Both the position numbers and the translations under genes were made by a program. Below, one piece after another: positions 34,440 to 42,834 of a DNA stretch of 64,000 nucleotides. The notes beneath the pieces were generated by a model that worked only from the letters and a program-made list of their open reading frames with translations, ran no database searches and had not been told where the DNA came from. How positions within the stretch are numbered: the first letter of the stretch is position 1; the number at the start of each line of letters is the position of its first letter. The stretch covers positions 62,001 through 126,000 of the forward strand of contig NZ_MNLH01000003.1 in the NCBI RefSeq assembly GCF_002896555.1, read 5' to 3'. This DNA is from Gardnerella coleohominis. Lineage in GTDB: Bacteria; Actinomycetota; Actinomycetes; Actinomycetales; Bifidobacteriaceae.

Positions 34440-36632
34440 TTATTTGTTGTTAGTTGAGCTGAAGATTTTATCCCAACTTTCAACGCTAGCCATATCGTAA
34501 GCGCGATACGCTTTAGAAAGCTTCTTCCAGCGGCGTAACATCTTTAAAGCCAAGAATACGTCTGTTCGCAACAGTTTACGGAATAATTTGCTATCTCTTT
34601 GGAAAAGATTCAGCGTAGTGCCATCTGGGGCTGTGACAATTGCAGTATTTACGCCAACAAACGAAGGCCAAGAAACATCTTGAGCTGGAATCGCAACTTC
34701 CGGACGAGGATTCTTCGCGCTCGTTGCGTTCTTTTTGTGTTTTTCGTGCGCTAACAGAGCCTTAATTGTTGCGTGCTTTTGTGCTTTACGTAAAGCTTTA
34801 GCATCATGTGCAGTAAACGGACTTACGTGCTCGCGCGAAACCTCGCTAATAATCGATTCGTCACTTATAGGCTGCGTATCACTAAAGGATTGACGCGCTT
34901 TACGAACCTCGCCAAGCTTTTGCGGCATCGAATCAACAATATATTGTGGTCCTCGCAAAATATCTTGCAATCCCATATGATGCAAATGCATTGCAGAATA
35001 CGCGAGTTTTAAGCCGGAAGCCAAGTCACTTCGAAGCATTTCAATCGCAAAACGCAAGCTTGGTTTAGTGCAATGAAGTAGTCCGCAAATCCAACGATTG
35101 CGCTGGAAGAAGTACTCTTCCCAAGTGCGCGAAGGATCCTTATCGTGCCAAGCCTGGTGCCAAACTGCAACTCCTGGCAAGCAAATCGTGTGATAACCGT
35201 GCTCAAGCGCTCTAATCGAATATTCAGTGTCGTCAAACTTAATAAACACAGGTAACGAAAGACCGATTTCTTTCATAATTGCAGTTGGGATAAGGCTCAT
35301 CCACCAACCGTTGTAATCAGTGTCTATTCGTTGATGGCGCTCAGGGCAATCTTGCAAAGTAATCGCTGCGAAATCATGATTGTAATCAAGATTCTGTGAA
35401 GGCTTCATCCATACGTTATTACGAGTGAATCGCTCGCCTTGAGTGTAAAGGACGGTACGATTATCCAAGTGAAGCATTCCGCCGCCAATAATAGCAGGCT
35501 TTATCGTGTAATCAGCAAATTGAAGCGCGCGAAGAATGCACTCTGTTTCGCTAATTGCATCGTCGTCGAGAAGCATAGTGTAGCTGCTTTTTCCAGCTTT
35601 AAGCGTCTCAAACATGCCTCGTGAGAATCCGCCGGAACCGCCTAAATTAGCCTGTTGAATATAAGTGAGCTGGTTGCCAAGATTTGCACTTGTTTCATTA
35701 AATCCAGGCTGATTCTTAACTAAATCGGTGCCTTGATCCGTGCAATAAATTGTGTCAAGTCGCGCACGAAGGGCTGTGTTTTCTGCTATTGCTTTCAGCT
35801 GATTGTGGCAGTATGAAGGGCGATTAAACGTAGTAATAGCAATAGAAAAAGTGCTATTTGATTGCTGTTGTTTGCCTGATTGCACTTTATTCGCGCATGG
35901 CACGCTCCACTCAGCATTGCTAACAGTAAAGCAACTAGAATCACTTGCTTTAGCTTCAAACCAAAAATATCCACCGTCTGCAAGACCTGTCATAGGTATT
36001 TCGTAGCTGATGGTTTGCGCAGACTGATTTTGCGTAACCTGTGCTGGCTGATTTTGCTGTTCTGGCTGATTTTGCTGTTTATTAGAATTAAACTCAAACT
36101 TTTGCACAGGATAAGTAAGTCCGCGACCAGTCGATCGCATAAGTTGCAAGTAGCCAGTGCCTTCAACGTTTGCAGTAAACTTAACAGTTTTTACGCGCGT
36201 CCAATGCTGCCAATAGCTTGCAGGAAAAGCGTTAAAGAAAGTGCAAAGAGACACATGTTTTCCTGCGTCAATGCAAAGTGAGTTTCGCGAAAGAACAGTG
36301 CAAACATCTTGAGTTTCAACATTTGGTAAGTGACTGCTTGTGTCTGCAAGAAGCTTTTTAAAATCAGTAAGATTTAGATTATTTATATCGATTGCGCGCG
36401 TATTCATACGAGGATCGAGCACAGTACGCTGCAAGTACGAGCGATGCCACGGAATTACGTAAAGCGGCATAGTAATTTCAGTGTCTTTTACAGGGTAAAC
36501 AACACGATTTACAACTTCCCAACCTTTATTGTTGCTATTTGCGCTGTTAGAATCTTGTTTTTCTTGCATTTCTTGCTTATTTTGGGTTTCTGCGCGGTTT
36601 TCTGCACTCTTTGCCTTAGTCATATTAGACAT
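34440..36632 (-). CDS. GlfT2-like galactofuranosyltransferase
   Basis: The 730-residue protein has an N-terminal beta-rich region (~35-240) with an N/Q-rich insert (~185-205). A GT2 domain (~260-480) follows, with FSIAITTFNRPSYC, MLLDDDAIS and FIKFDDTEYSIRALEHGY...WHQAWHD. A helical C-terminal part (~490-720) ends the protein. This layout matches mycobacterial GlfT2, which polymerises galactofuranose from UDP-Galf. The mutase that makes UDP-Galf is encoded divergently 116 bp away, which strongly supports the substrate. No ribosome site is visible before either ATG (36632 or 36623). An 18-bp AT palindrome abuts the first, so the transcript may be leaderless. Linkage type and acceptor are unknown. 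Confidence 0.88.
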   Translation of the reverse strand: MSNMTKAKSAENRAETQNKQEMQEKQDSNSANSNNKGWEVVNRVVYPVKDTEITMPLYVIPWHRSYLQRTVLDPRMNTRAIDINNLNLTDFKKLLADTSSHLPNVETQDVCTVLSRNSLCIDAGKHVSLCTFFNAFPASYWQHWTRVKTVKFTANVEGTGYLQLMRSTGRGLTYPVQKFEFNSNKQQNQPEQQNQPAQVTQNQSAQTISYEIPMTGLADGGYFWFEAKASDSSCFTVSNAEWSVPCANKVQSGKQQQSNSTFSIAITTFNRPSYCHNQLKAIAENTALRARLDTIYCTDQGTDLVKNQPGFNETSANLGNQLTYIQQANLGGSGGFSRGMFETLKAGKSSYTMLLDDDAISETECILRALQFADYTIKPAIIGGGMLHLDNRTVLYTQGERFTRNNVWMKPSQNLDYNHDFAAITLQDCPERHQRIDTDYNGWWMSLIPTAIMKEIGLSLPVFIKFDDTEYSIRALEHGYHTICLPGVAVWHQAWHDKDPSRTWEEYFFQRNRWICGLLHCTKPSLRFAIEMLRSDLASGLKLAYSAMHLHHMGLQDILRGPQYIVDSMPQKLGEVRKARQSFSDTQPISDESIISEVSREHVSPFTAHDAKALRKAQKHATIKALLAHEKHKKNATSAKNPRPEVAIPAQDVSWPSFVGVNTAIVTAPDGTTLNLFQRDSKLFRKLLRTDVFLALKMLRRWKKLSKAYRAYDMASVESWDKIFSSTNNK

Positions 36633-36650
36633 TATATATACGTATATATA
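36633..36650 (-). promoter_or_regulatory. Perfect 18-bp palindrome at the GlfT2 start
   Basis: TATATATACGTATATATA directly abuts the start codon of the galactofuranosyltransferase gene. It could hold the -10 of a leaderless promoter or bind a regulator. In the same gap GTTGGA (36695-36700) and TCCAAC (36720-36725) form a second inverted repeat closer to glf. Confidence 0.4.
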
Positions 36651-36748
36651 CGCTTAAGCCTATTCTTGAAATGTATTGTGCATGAATGAATTGAGTTGGA
36701 GCATAGTTTAAATAATAGGTCCAACTGAAAGTACGAAAGGTAAATAAT

Positions 36749-37999
36749 ATGACGCAGTCAGCAACCTCCCAAAATACAACTTACCCAGATTTAGTGGTTG
36801 TTGGAGCTGGTTTGTTCGGCTTAACTGTAGCTCAGCAAGCAGTGGAACATACTGGCGCTCGCGTTGAAATTATTGACGTTCGTAATCATATTGGCGGCAA
36901 TGCTTACTCGTATTTTGACGAGCGTACAGGAATTGAAATTCATAAGTATGGTGCGCATCTTTTCCACACAAGCAATAAGCGCGTATGGGATTACGTGAAC
37001 CGTTTTACGTCGTTTACTAACTACGTGCATCGCGTTTATGCAACTCACGACGGCGAAGTTTATCCACTGCCAATCAACTTGGGTACTATTAACCAGTTCT
37101 TCCACGCTCATTACACGCCAGAAGAAGCGAAGGCTTTGATTGCAAGCCAAGCGGGGGAGTTTGCTGGCAAAGATCCGCAGAATTTGAACGATAAGGGCAT
37201 TAGCTTAATTGGCCGTCCGCTTTATGAAGCGTTTATTAAAAACTACACAGCAAAGCAGTGGCAAACAGATCCTTCTGAGCTTCCTGCTGGAATTATTAAG
37301 CGCTTGCCTGTGCGATTTAACTACAATAATCGCTACTTTAAAGACACTTGGGAAGGCTTGCCAACAGACGGCTACACAGCTTGGATGCAGCGCATGATTG
37401 ACGATCCTAGAATCCACGTTTCGCTTGGCGTAGACTTTTTCGACGAATCACAGCCGTTTAACAAGCGCGCGTTGGCGGAGGCTGGAGTGCCTGTGGTTTA
37501 TACCGGTCCGGTTGATAGGTATTTTGACTATGCGCTCGGCGAATTGAAGTGGCGAACTGTGGACTTTAAGGAAGTGCGTTACGAGGAGAGTGACCACTTC
37601 GGCTGCCCAGTTATGAACTATTCGGATGCTGATGTGCCATTTACGCGCGCGATTGAGTTTAAGAACTTTAATCCAGAGCGCGAGGAAGTTGGTGGAGAGG
37701 CTAGTGGTGAAGCTAGCAGTGAAGCTGATTTCGTGCCGGGCAAAAGCGTGAAAGCTGGGGAAACTGTTGTATGGCAGGAGTATTCTCGCGCTGCAACTCG
37801 CGAGGATGAGCCTTACTATCCTGTGAATACTGATGCAGATAAAGCATTGTATGCTTGCTATGCGGAGCTTGCTGCAGCTGAGCCGAACACTGTTTTCGGT
37901 GGTCGCTTGGGAACTTACAGCTATTACGATATGCACAATGTGATTGACATGGCTTTGCGCGCTTACGAATCGCAAGTAGCTCCACTTTTAAATAAATAA
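36749..37999 (+). CDS. glf: UDP-galactopyranose mutase
   Basis: The 416-residue flavoenzyme has the FAD-binding start LVVVGAGLFGLTVAQ. It also has IGGNAYSYFDERTGIEIHKYGAHLFHT and LPINLGTINQF, and the active-site region with FIKNYTAKQWQTDPSELP. It converts UDP-galactopyranose to UDP-galactofuranose in the cytosol, supplying the GlfT2-like enzyme encoded divergently next door. GAAAGG precedes the ATG. Near residue 315-330 an Glu/Ala/Gly/Ser-rich stretch (GGEASGEASSEADF) is inserted relative to the compact family fold, one of several such inserts in this window. The rest is full length. Confidence 0.95.
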   Translation: MTQSATSQNTTYPDLVVVGAGLFGLTVAQQAVEHTGARVEIIDVRNHIGGNAYSYFDERTGIEIHKYGAHLFHTSNKRVWDYVNRFTSFTNYVHRVYATHDGEVYPLPINLGTINQFFHAHYTPEEAKALIASQAGEFAGKDPQNLNDKGISLIGRPLYEAFIKNYTAKQWQTDPSELPAGIIKRLPVRFNYNNRYFKDTWEGLPTDGYTAWMQRMIDDPRIHVSLGVDFFDESQPFNKRALAEAGVPVVYTGPVDRYFDYALGELKWRTVDFKEVRYEESDHFGCPVMNYSDADVPFTRAIEFKNFNPEREEVGGEASGEASSEADFVPGKSVKAGETVVWQEYSRAATREDEPYYPVNTDADKALYACYAELAAAEPNTVFGGRLGTYSYYDMHNVIDMALRAYESQVAPLLNK

Positions 38000-38085
38000 T
38001 CTTATATAAGTAAGCAAAAACTATATAAAGCCATATGGTTAAACAAAAGACTATATAAGTAAGCATCTGTATTGAAGTGATAATA

Positions 38086-39165
38086 ATGGAAAATAATTCT
38101 ATCGATATGCCATCTCATATATTAGTTACTGGTGGAGCTGGATTTATAGGATCTAATTTTGTGCATTATATTGCGAAATATCATCCTGATGTTGCAATTA
38201 CTGTATTGGATTCTTTGACTTATGCAGGGAATTTAAGTAATTTATACGAATTGCCGCAAGAGTTTTTTAACAACCACTATTCCTTCGTAAAAGGTGATGT
38301 TCGCGATGCTGATTTAGTTGATCAGCTTTTAAATCCTTATGCGAAACATGTAACCGCATCCGGTTATAGCCTTCCAGCGATAGATGTTATTGTTCATTTT
38401 GCTGCAGAATCTCACAACGACAATGCTTTTGAATGTGCTGATCCTTTTATAAGTACGAATGTTTGTGGCACGTATGTTTTGCTTAATGCTGCCCGAAAAT
38501 ACAATATTCGATTCCATCACATAAGCACTGATGAAGTATATGGTGATTTACCTTTAAACAGCACAATGCGCTTCAATGAAGAAAGTCCATATAATCCCAC
38601 GAGTCCATATGCTGCTTCAAAAGCTTCGAGTGATCATCTAGTTCGCGCATGGTGTAAAACGTATGGTCTTCGCGCAACTATTTCTAATTGTGGGAATAAT
38701 TATGGGCCTCGTCAGCATATTGAGAAGTTTATTCCTAGACAGATTACGAATATCATGTGCGGATTGCCAGCGAAATTGTATGGCAAGGGTGATTCCATTC
38801 GCGATTGGATACATGTAGAAGATCATTGCGACGCAATATGGCGAATATTGACATGTGGAACAATTGGTGAAACATATGTCGTTGGTGCTCGATGCGAAAT
38901 AAGTAATATTGAAATGCTTAGGATTATTTTGCGCATTATGGGTAGGCCTGAGTCTGATATAGAGCAAGTTAAGCCAAGATTATGTGAAGATCGCAAATAT
39001 GCTCTTGATGCAACTAAAATTCAAACTCAGCTTGGATGGAGTCCAAAGCATATAAGTATCAATCTTGGTTTAAAGGAAACTATTGATTGGTATTCGTCGC
39101 ATTACGAGATGTGGAATAATCTGAAATATGCCGTTGAACAGCATTACGCTGAATCCGGGCACTGA
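38086..39165 (+). CDS. rmlB: dTDP-glucose 4,6-dehydratase
   Basis: The 359-residue short-chain dehydrogenase has the NAD-binding motif VTGGAGFIGSNFVHYI, the family-specific STDEVYGDL, and the catalytic pair in SPYAASKASSDHLVRAW (Tyr and Lys). It removes water from dTDP-glucose to give dTDP-4-keto-6-deoxyglucose, the branch point to dTDP-rhamnose and other deoxysugars. rmlA, rmlC and rmlD are not in the window, so the next steps must be encoded elsewhere. ATG at 38086 has GAAGTGA five bases upstream; a GTG nine bases earlier is less likely. The upstream gap has a 14-bp direct repeat (TATATAAGTAAGCA at 38003 and 38052). A strong terminator follows. Confidence 0.92.
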   Translation: MENNSIDMPSHILVTGGAGFIGSNFVHYIAKYHPDVAITVLDSLTYAGNLSNLYELPQEFFNNHYSFVKGDVRDADLVDQLLNPYAKHVTASGYSLPAIDVIVHFAAESHNDNAFECADPFISTNVCGTYVLLNAARKYNIRFHHISTDEVYGDLPLNSTMRFNEESPYNPTSPYAASKASSDHLVRAWCKTYGLRATISNCGNNYGPRQHIEKFIPRQITNIMCGLPAKLYGKGDSIRDWIHVEDHCDAIWRILTCGTIGETYVVGARCEISNIEMLRIILRIMGRPESDIEQVKPRLCEDRKYALDATKIQTQLGWSPKHISINLGLKETIDWYSSHYEMWNNLKYAVEQHYAESGH

Positions 39166-39186
39166 TTATTTTTTTATTTGTGCGTT

Positions 39187-39235
39187 ATAAGTCCTTATTT
39201 TTGGGAATTAACCCTGAATAAGGACTTATTTTTCG
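39187..39235 (+). terminator. Terminator after rmlB
   Basis: A perfect 13-bp stem (39187-39199 with 39217-39229) is followed by five T residues. The loop holds TTTGGGAATTAACCC, a motif found again in other gaps near tRNA genes. Confidence 0.88.
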
Positions 39236-39368
39236 CTTTCGCCCGGCAATCACCCGGCAGTCACCCGGGAATAAACTAGGAAATAACCCTTATTTTTAGA
39301 TTTATTTAACCCTTGATATTTGGGGTATGATCCTGATATAACGTTGATATTTCAAGGGTTTTCGACAT
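39236..39368. other. Gene-free stretch with short repeats
   Basis: Three 11-bp units of the type CCCGGCAATCA lie at 39242-39274, then GGAAATAACCC at 39279-39289. AACCCTTGA (39308-39316) is inverted as TCAAGGGTT (39352-39360), so a long hairpin is possible. No open frame is credible here. Confidence 0.6.
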
Positions 39369-39403
39369 GAAAAAAGGGCTTCTAGCGATTGGCTAGAAAC
39401 CCT
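39369..39403 (-). terminator. Terminator after tRNA-Ser
   Basis: Read on the minus strand, AGGG...GCTAGAA pairs with TTCTAGC...CCCT around a short loop and ends in a run of T residues (A-run at 39369-39375 on the plus strand). It lies just past the tRNA 3' end. Confidence 0.8.
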
Positions 39404-39408
39404 ACTCG

Positions 39409-39493
39409 CGGAGAATACGAGATTCGAACTCGTGAGGCTGTTACACCAACACGCTTTCCAAGCGTGCGCCATAGACCACTAGGCGAATTCTCC
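39409..39493 (-). tRNA. tRNA-Ser (GGA)
   Basis: Reading the minus strand, the acceptor stem GGAGAAT/ATTCTCC, discriminator G and a long variable arm mark a class II tRNA. The anticodon loop around CTTGGAAAG gives GGA, which reads UCC and UCU. CCA is not encoded. Confidence 0.95.
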
Positions 39494-39768
39494 AAGTCGA
39501 ATGCCAATCGAATATTATCGTTCGGCAGACAACTCAAACAGAGTAACACAGAGTGGAGATAAAGTAAATACGGTGTGCCGTGGGTGTGTCATACTCAAAT
39601 CTATGCCTAATTGGTGCAGAGCGTATTTGGTAAAGGAAAATATATAAGTTTAAATCAGATATTAAGGAAAAGAATATTTTTTCGACACGCACAACAATAT
39701 ATTAAAAAGTGATTCAATAGAGTAAAATTACCAGAAACCGACAATCGAGAATGGGAAAAGGAGAAACT

Positions 39769-41013
39769 ATGACAGACTCGACTGATCGTCAGATGCAAAA
39801 TAAGTCTTCTAGTCAATCAAATAATCCGAATAATGAGAATAATGGTGCGCGTCCTAATCAGGCACCAAATCGTAATATGAATCCGCAATCTAATGGCGCT
39901 TACAACCAAAATCGTCCTCAGCAGCCTATGCAGCAGGGTCGTCCAATGGGTCAGCCAATGGGTCAGCCAATGGGTCAGCCAATGGGTCGCCCTGGTCAGC
40001 CAATGGGTCAGCCAATGGGACGTCCAATGGGTCAGCCAATGGGCCAGCCGGGTCACCCAGGTCAGGCTTTAGGTCGTCCTGTTATGCCACAGGGTCGTCC
40101 AATGGGTCAGCCAATGGGTGGTTATCCAATGGGTGGTCCTGGTCAGCCAATGGGTGGTCCTGGTCAGCCAGGTAATAATGGCTCCCAGATAATGGATTCC
40201 TTGAAAGGCTTAATGAGTAGTTTCTCGGCTTCCAAATTGGGGAATATTGAGACCCGCTATAAGCTGAATCAGGGTTATAGCTACGCAATGCGCGACAAGA
40301 ATGGTGCTGATCCATATGATTCTTTGACAAGCAAAGCTGTTTTGCCGCCGAATTATGATTATTCTTCCAATATGGTTCAAAGAGGAACTTTGCTTTATGC
40401 GTTCTTGCATACAAATCGAGCTCCACTTATTGGCGCAATCGTATTTGTTGTAGCGTTCATATTTATGCTTATTTCTGGACTTTTCCCATGCTTCGTATTA
40501 TATGAAGGAAGACTGCGTGGCGTTGGTTCAGCATTCCTGCCAAATGATGATTATTCCTATATTTCAGATGTTAAGAATGCTGCTGCTGTAGTTCATTTTA
40601 TTGCATTTTTGTTTGTGCTGCTTTTCTTGGCAATAATGGCTATTGTTGTAATTTGCACTATTCTGTACGTTTTGTTCCTTTACAAAACACGCGAGATATG
40701 CAAGAACACTGTATATGCGAATCAGTTTGCAGTAGTAAAGGCTTATGCTCGAGTTGCTGGAATCCCTGTATATAGCAATACAGTTAATTTAACTAAGGAA
40801 GACTTAGTGCGTTTGCCTTACTTCCTTTGGAATTTGCGTTATATGCCTATTTACACTGATCGCACTAAGAACTATTGCGGTGATGTAAAGATGATTCCAG
40901 GTATGAACGAAAGCGAAGTTGATGAGTTAGGTTTGTTGTCTAACGATAAGCTTGCAAAGATAGGTTTCAAGGTGTACACGATTCTTTCGGGTACAACAAC
41001 TATTGAAGGTTAG
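39769..41013 (+). CDS. Membrane protein with MGQP-repeat N-terminus, unknown function
   Basis: The 414-residue protein has a cytoplasmic or disordered N-terminal ~140 residues dominated by repeats of PMGQ, PMGR and PGQPMGG, encoded by 12- and 15-bp DNA repeats (39945-40165). Two membrane helices follow (~225-252 and ~283-315). The C-terminal ~95 residues are soluble, with RLPYFLWNLRYMPIYTDRTK and MIPGMNESEVDELGLLSNDKLAKIGF. No known domain is recognised. The ATG at 39769 has AGGAG five bases upstream. It stands alone between tRNA-Ser and the tRNA cluster and has its own terminator. Such Pro/Gly/Gln-rich tails often bind partners or form condensates, but a role here is not shown. Confidence 0.85.
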   Translation: MTDSTDRQMQNKSSSQSNNPNNENNGARPNQAPNRNMNPQSNGAYNQNRPQQPMQQGRPMGQPMGQPMGQPMGRPGQPMGQPMGRPMGQPMGQPGHPGQALGRPVMPQGRPMGQPMGGYPMGGPGQPMGGPGQPGNNGSQIMDSLKGLMSSFSASKLGNIETRYKLNQGYSYAMRDKNGADPYDSLTSKAVLPPNYDYSSNMVQRGTLLYAFLHTNRAPLIGAIVFVVAFIFMLISGLFPCFVLYEGRLRGVGSAFLPNDDYSYISDVKNAAAVVHFIAFLFVLLFLAIMAIVVICTILYVLFLYKTREICKNTVYANQFAVVKAYARVAGIPVYSNTVNLTKEDLVRLPYFLWNLRYMPIYTDRTKNYCGDVKMIPGMNESEVDELGLLSNDKLAKIGFKVYTILSGTTTIEG

Positions 41014-41082
41014 TTTCCTATTTTTGGTTTCGTTCTTATAGGAATCTTGGATAATAATCTGAGTTACTAATAAGGATTTATG

Positions 41083-41113
41083 AGTGCACTAGCGAAAGTT
41101 AGTGCACTTTTTT
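41083..41113 (+). terminator. Terminator after the MGQP protein gene
   Basis: AGTGCACTA (41083-41091) pairs with TAGTGCACT (41100-41108), followed by six T residues. Confidence 0.88.
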
Positions 41114-41456
41114 AATAATCTGATATTTGGATTTTTGGGAAGTAACCCGGATTTGTATATGTTCGCGAGCAAATGACATGTTTAGCTAGTTCGTCTAGTT
41201 ATTTCGTTTAGGTATTTCATTTAGTTATCTCGTATAGCTATTTCGTGACAATTTTTATGCGAAAGCTCCGATATGCTTTAGCAAATAAAATAAATATAGA
41301 AATTTCTTTTCCTTGTAAAATCAAGGTTTTTGACGGGAATAATCCGATAAGCGGAGGCATTTGTGAGCTTATTCGGCGTGTCTTGGCTTGCATTAGTCTC
41401 GTTTTCGTGGCAAAATAACAAAGTTGCCGTTTGGAGATTACTCCTAGCGATAACAT
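41114..41456. other. Gene-free region before the tRNA cluster
   Basis: The stretch holds TTTTTGGGAAGTAACCC (41132-41148), a 13-bp tandem repeat (41191-41247) and the presumed tRNA promoter. Minus-strand frames here have no ribosome site or recognisable product. Confidence 0.6.
41191..41247. repeat. 13-bp tandem repeat
   Basis: Four units of the type TCGTCTAGTTATT at 41191, 41204, 41217 and 41230 are followed by a partial fifth. Copies differ at two to four positions. Confidence 0.75.
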
Positions 41457-41538
41457 GGCGGGTTACCAGAGCGGCCAAATGGGACTGACTGTAAATCAGT
41501 TGCTTCGTGCTTCAGTGGTTCAAATCCACTACCCGCCA
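41457..41538 (+). tRNA. tRNA-Tyr (GTA)
   Basis: The acceptor stem GGCGGGT/ACCCGCC and a long variable arm indicate a class II tRNA. The anticodon loop CTGTAAA gives GTA. CCA is not encoded; the next tRNA starts one base later. Confidence 0.96.
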
Positions 41539-41539
41539 C

Positions 41540-41611
<72 letters not shown>

Positions 41612-41615
41612 CTCT

Positions 41616-41689
41616 GGCGGGGTAGCTCAGCTGGCTAGAGCGTACGACTCATAATCGTAAGGTCAAGAGTTCGAGTCTCTTCCTCGCTA
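41616..41689 (+). tRNA. tRNA-Met (CAT), probably elongator
   Basis: The acceptor GGCGGGG/CCTCGCT includes two G-U pairs. The anticodon loop CTCATAA gives CAT. The anticodon stem TACGA/TCGTA lacks the three G-C pairs of initiators, so elongator Met is favoured; a lysidine-modified Ile tRNA is possible. Confidence 0.9.
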
Positions 41690-41739
41690 CAATGGCCAGC
41701 AGGAGTTGGTCAACATACAATATTCTAGAGGTGAACGAA

Positions 41740-41910
41740 ATGGCAAGTAAGAGCGCAGACATCCGTCCAGGCATTACGCTTGCATGCACGGAGTGCAAGG
41801 AGCGTAATTACATCACGACGAAGAATCGTCGTAATACGCCTGATCGTCTTGAGTTGAACAAGTTCTGCCCACGCTGCGGCAAGCACACACTTCATCGCGA
41901 GACCCGATAA
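41740..41910 (+). CDS. rpmG: 50S ribosomal protein L33
   Basis: The 56-residue protein reads [20 protein letters not shown], then [14 protein letters not shown] at the end, which is L33. It keeps two CxxC pairs, so it is the zinc-binding (C+) form. It sits in the large ribosomal subunit near the E site. The start at 41740 has AGAGGTGA upstream; a longer frame from 41692 would run through the tRNA-Met flank. It lies right behind the tRNA cluster, as in many actinobacteria, and may be transcribed with it. A strong terminator follows. Confidence 0.95.
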   Translation: MASKSADIRPGITLACTECKERNYITTKNRRNTPDRLELNKFCPRCGKHTLHRETR

Positions 41911-41974
41911 GCTGTGTTTGCAAATTCAATTGCGTTGTCTTAGTTTTCAGCGCGATTGTTTGTTTAGACTTAAT

Positions 41975-41996
41975 ACCCCGCTTGTGCGGGGTTTTT
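41975..41996 (+). terminator. Terminator after rpmG
   Basis: ACCCCGC (41975-41981) and GCGGGGT (41986-41992) form a GC-rich stem with a TTGT loop followed by T residues. Confidence 0.92.
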
Positions 41997-42028
41997 ATTT
42001 TATCTATTAGTTTGGGGAATAACCCCAA

Positions 42029-42595
42029 TTAATACGAAAAAGTTAGTATCACTGCGAATATAGCGGATAATACTTCAACTGGAACAAACGGTATTCGTAA
42101 GCTTTTATTTTTATCCTCATATTTTGAGTTTGATTTTGATTTAGAATTTGGATTTGAATTAAAAGTAGAATTATATATTTGCTTTTTAGAATCAACGTAC
42201 TTTTGAAATATAACATATGCAATAATCGCAAATCCGCCGATTACCCCTGTTAGTGCTATCCATGTTATTAAACTTTCAATTCCAAATAATCCCAAAGCCT
42301 GTGCAAGCATAGTCGCGCAGGTTATGTCTCCGAATCCAATCGACTTCTTCCCTGATATTTTTCGCATAGTTAAATATAAAAGAAAACAGCTTATTGCAGA
42401 AACCCATCCGTATAAAGTTATTGAAAAATCATGTTTTGTTGCTATTGAATAAATTGAATTTGATAAAGTTTGGGCGAAAATTGCAATAATCACCCATAAT
42501 CTGGGTACGCAAAAGTATCGCATATCTGTAAAGCATAATGCTATTGCGCAAATTAAAGTCGGTATAGAAGTTACTATTTTTGCAAGCTCAATCAT
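42029..42595 (-). CDS. Small type IV prepilin peptidase-like protein (A24 family)
   Basis: The 188-residue membrane protein has about six helices and the two aspartates of A24 aspartic peptidases: Asp24 in FTDMRYFCVPRLW and Asp90 in the GFGD motif. It lacks the N-terminal methylase domain of full-length PilD, as TadV/CpaA-type enzymes do. It would cut the leader of type IV-like or Tad pilins in the membrane. No pilin or secretion gene lies nearby, so its substrate is encoded elsewhere. A cytoplasmic loop (~140-165) is a Ser/Asn/Lys-rich insert. No clear ribosome site precedes the ATG. It converges with rpmG. Confidence 0.78.
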   Translation of the reverse strand: MIELAKIVTSIPTLICAIALCFTDMRYFCVPRLWVIIAIFAQTLSNSIYSIATKHDFSITLYGWVSAISCFLLYLTMRKISGKKSIGFGDITCATMLAQALGLFGIESLITWIALTGVIGGFAIIAYVIFQKYVDSKKQIYNSTFNSNPNSKSKSNSKYEDKNKSLRIPFVPVEVLSAIFAVILTFSY

Positions 42596-42834
42596 GAAAT
42601 AATGCTAGAAAATCGTGATTTTTTGCGCAAGAAAAATCAATGCTTGTGGTTAGAAGTTATAGCTTGTGGTTAGAAGTTAAATATTTTGAAACCCGTACGT
42701 GGAGTCAAATATAAAGTGGAATAGCGAAAATCAAAATTGCAATTAGTGAAATAAGATATGCGTAAAATACGCTTAATAAGAATATGATGTAGTGAGTAGA
42801 ATGAAAATCTAAAGCGTCGGCGAAGGGAGACTAT

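Noticed and set aside
39817..40056. Minus-strand frame with HWLTHWLTHW repeats
   Set aside because: It is the reverse complement of the MGQP repeat of the real membrane protein, which has a ribosome site and membrane helices.
41238..41478. Small minus-strand frames upstream of tRNA-Tyr
   Set aside because: They run into the tRNA promoter region, have no ribosome site and no similarity to any family I know.
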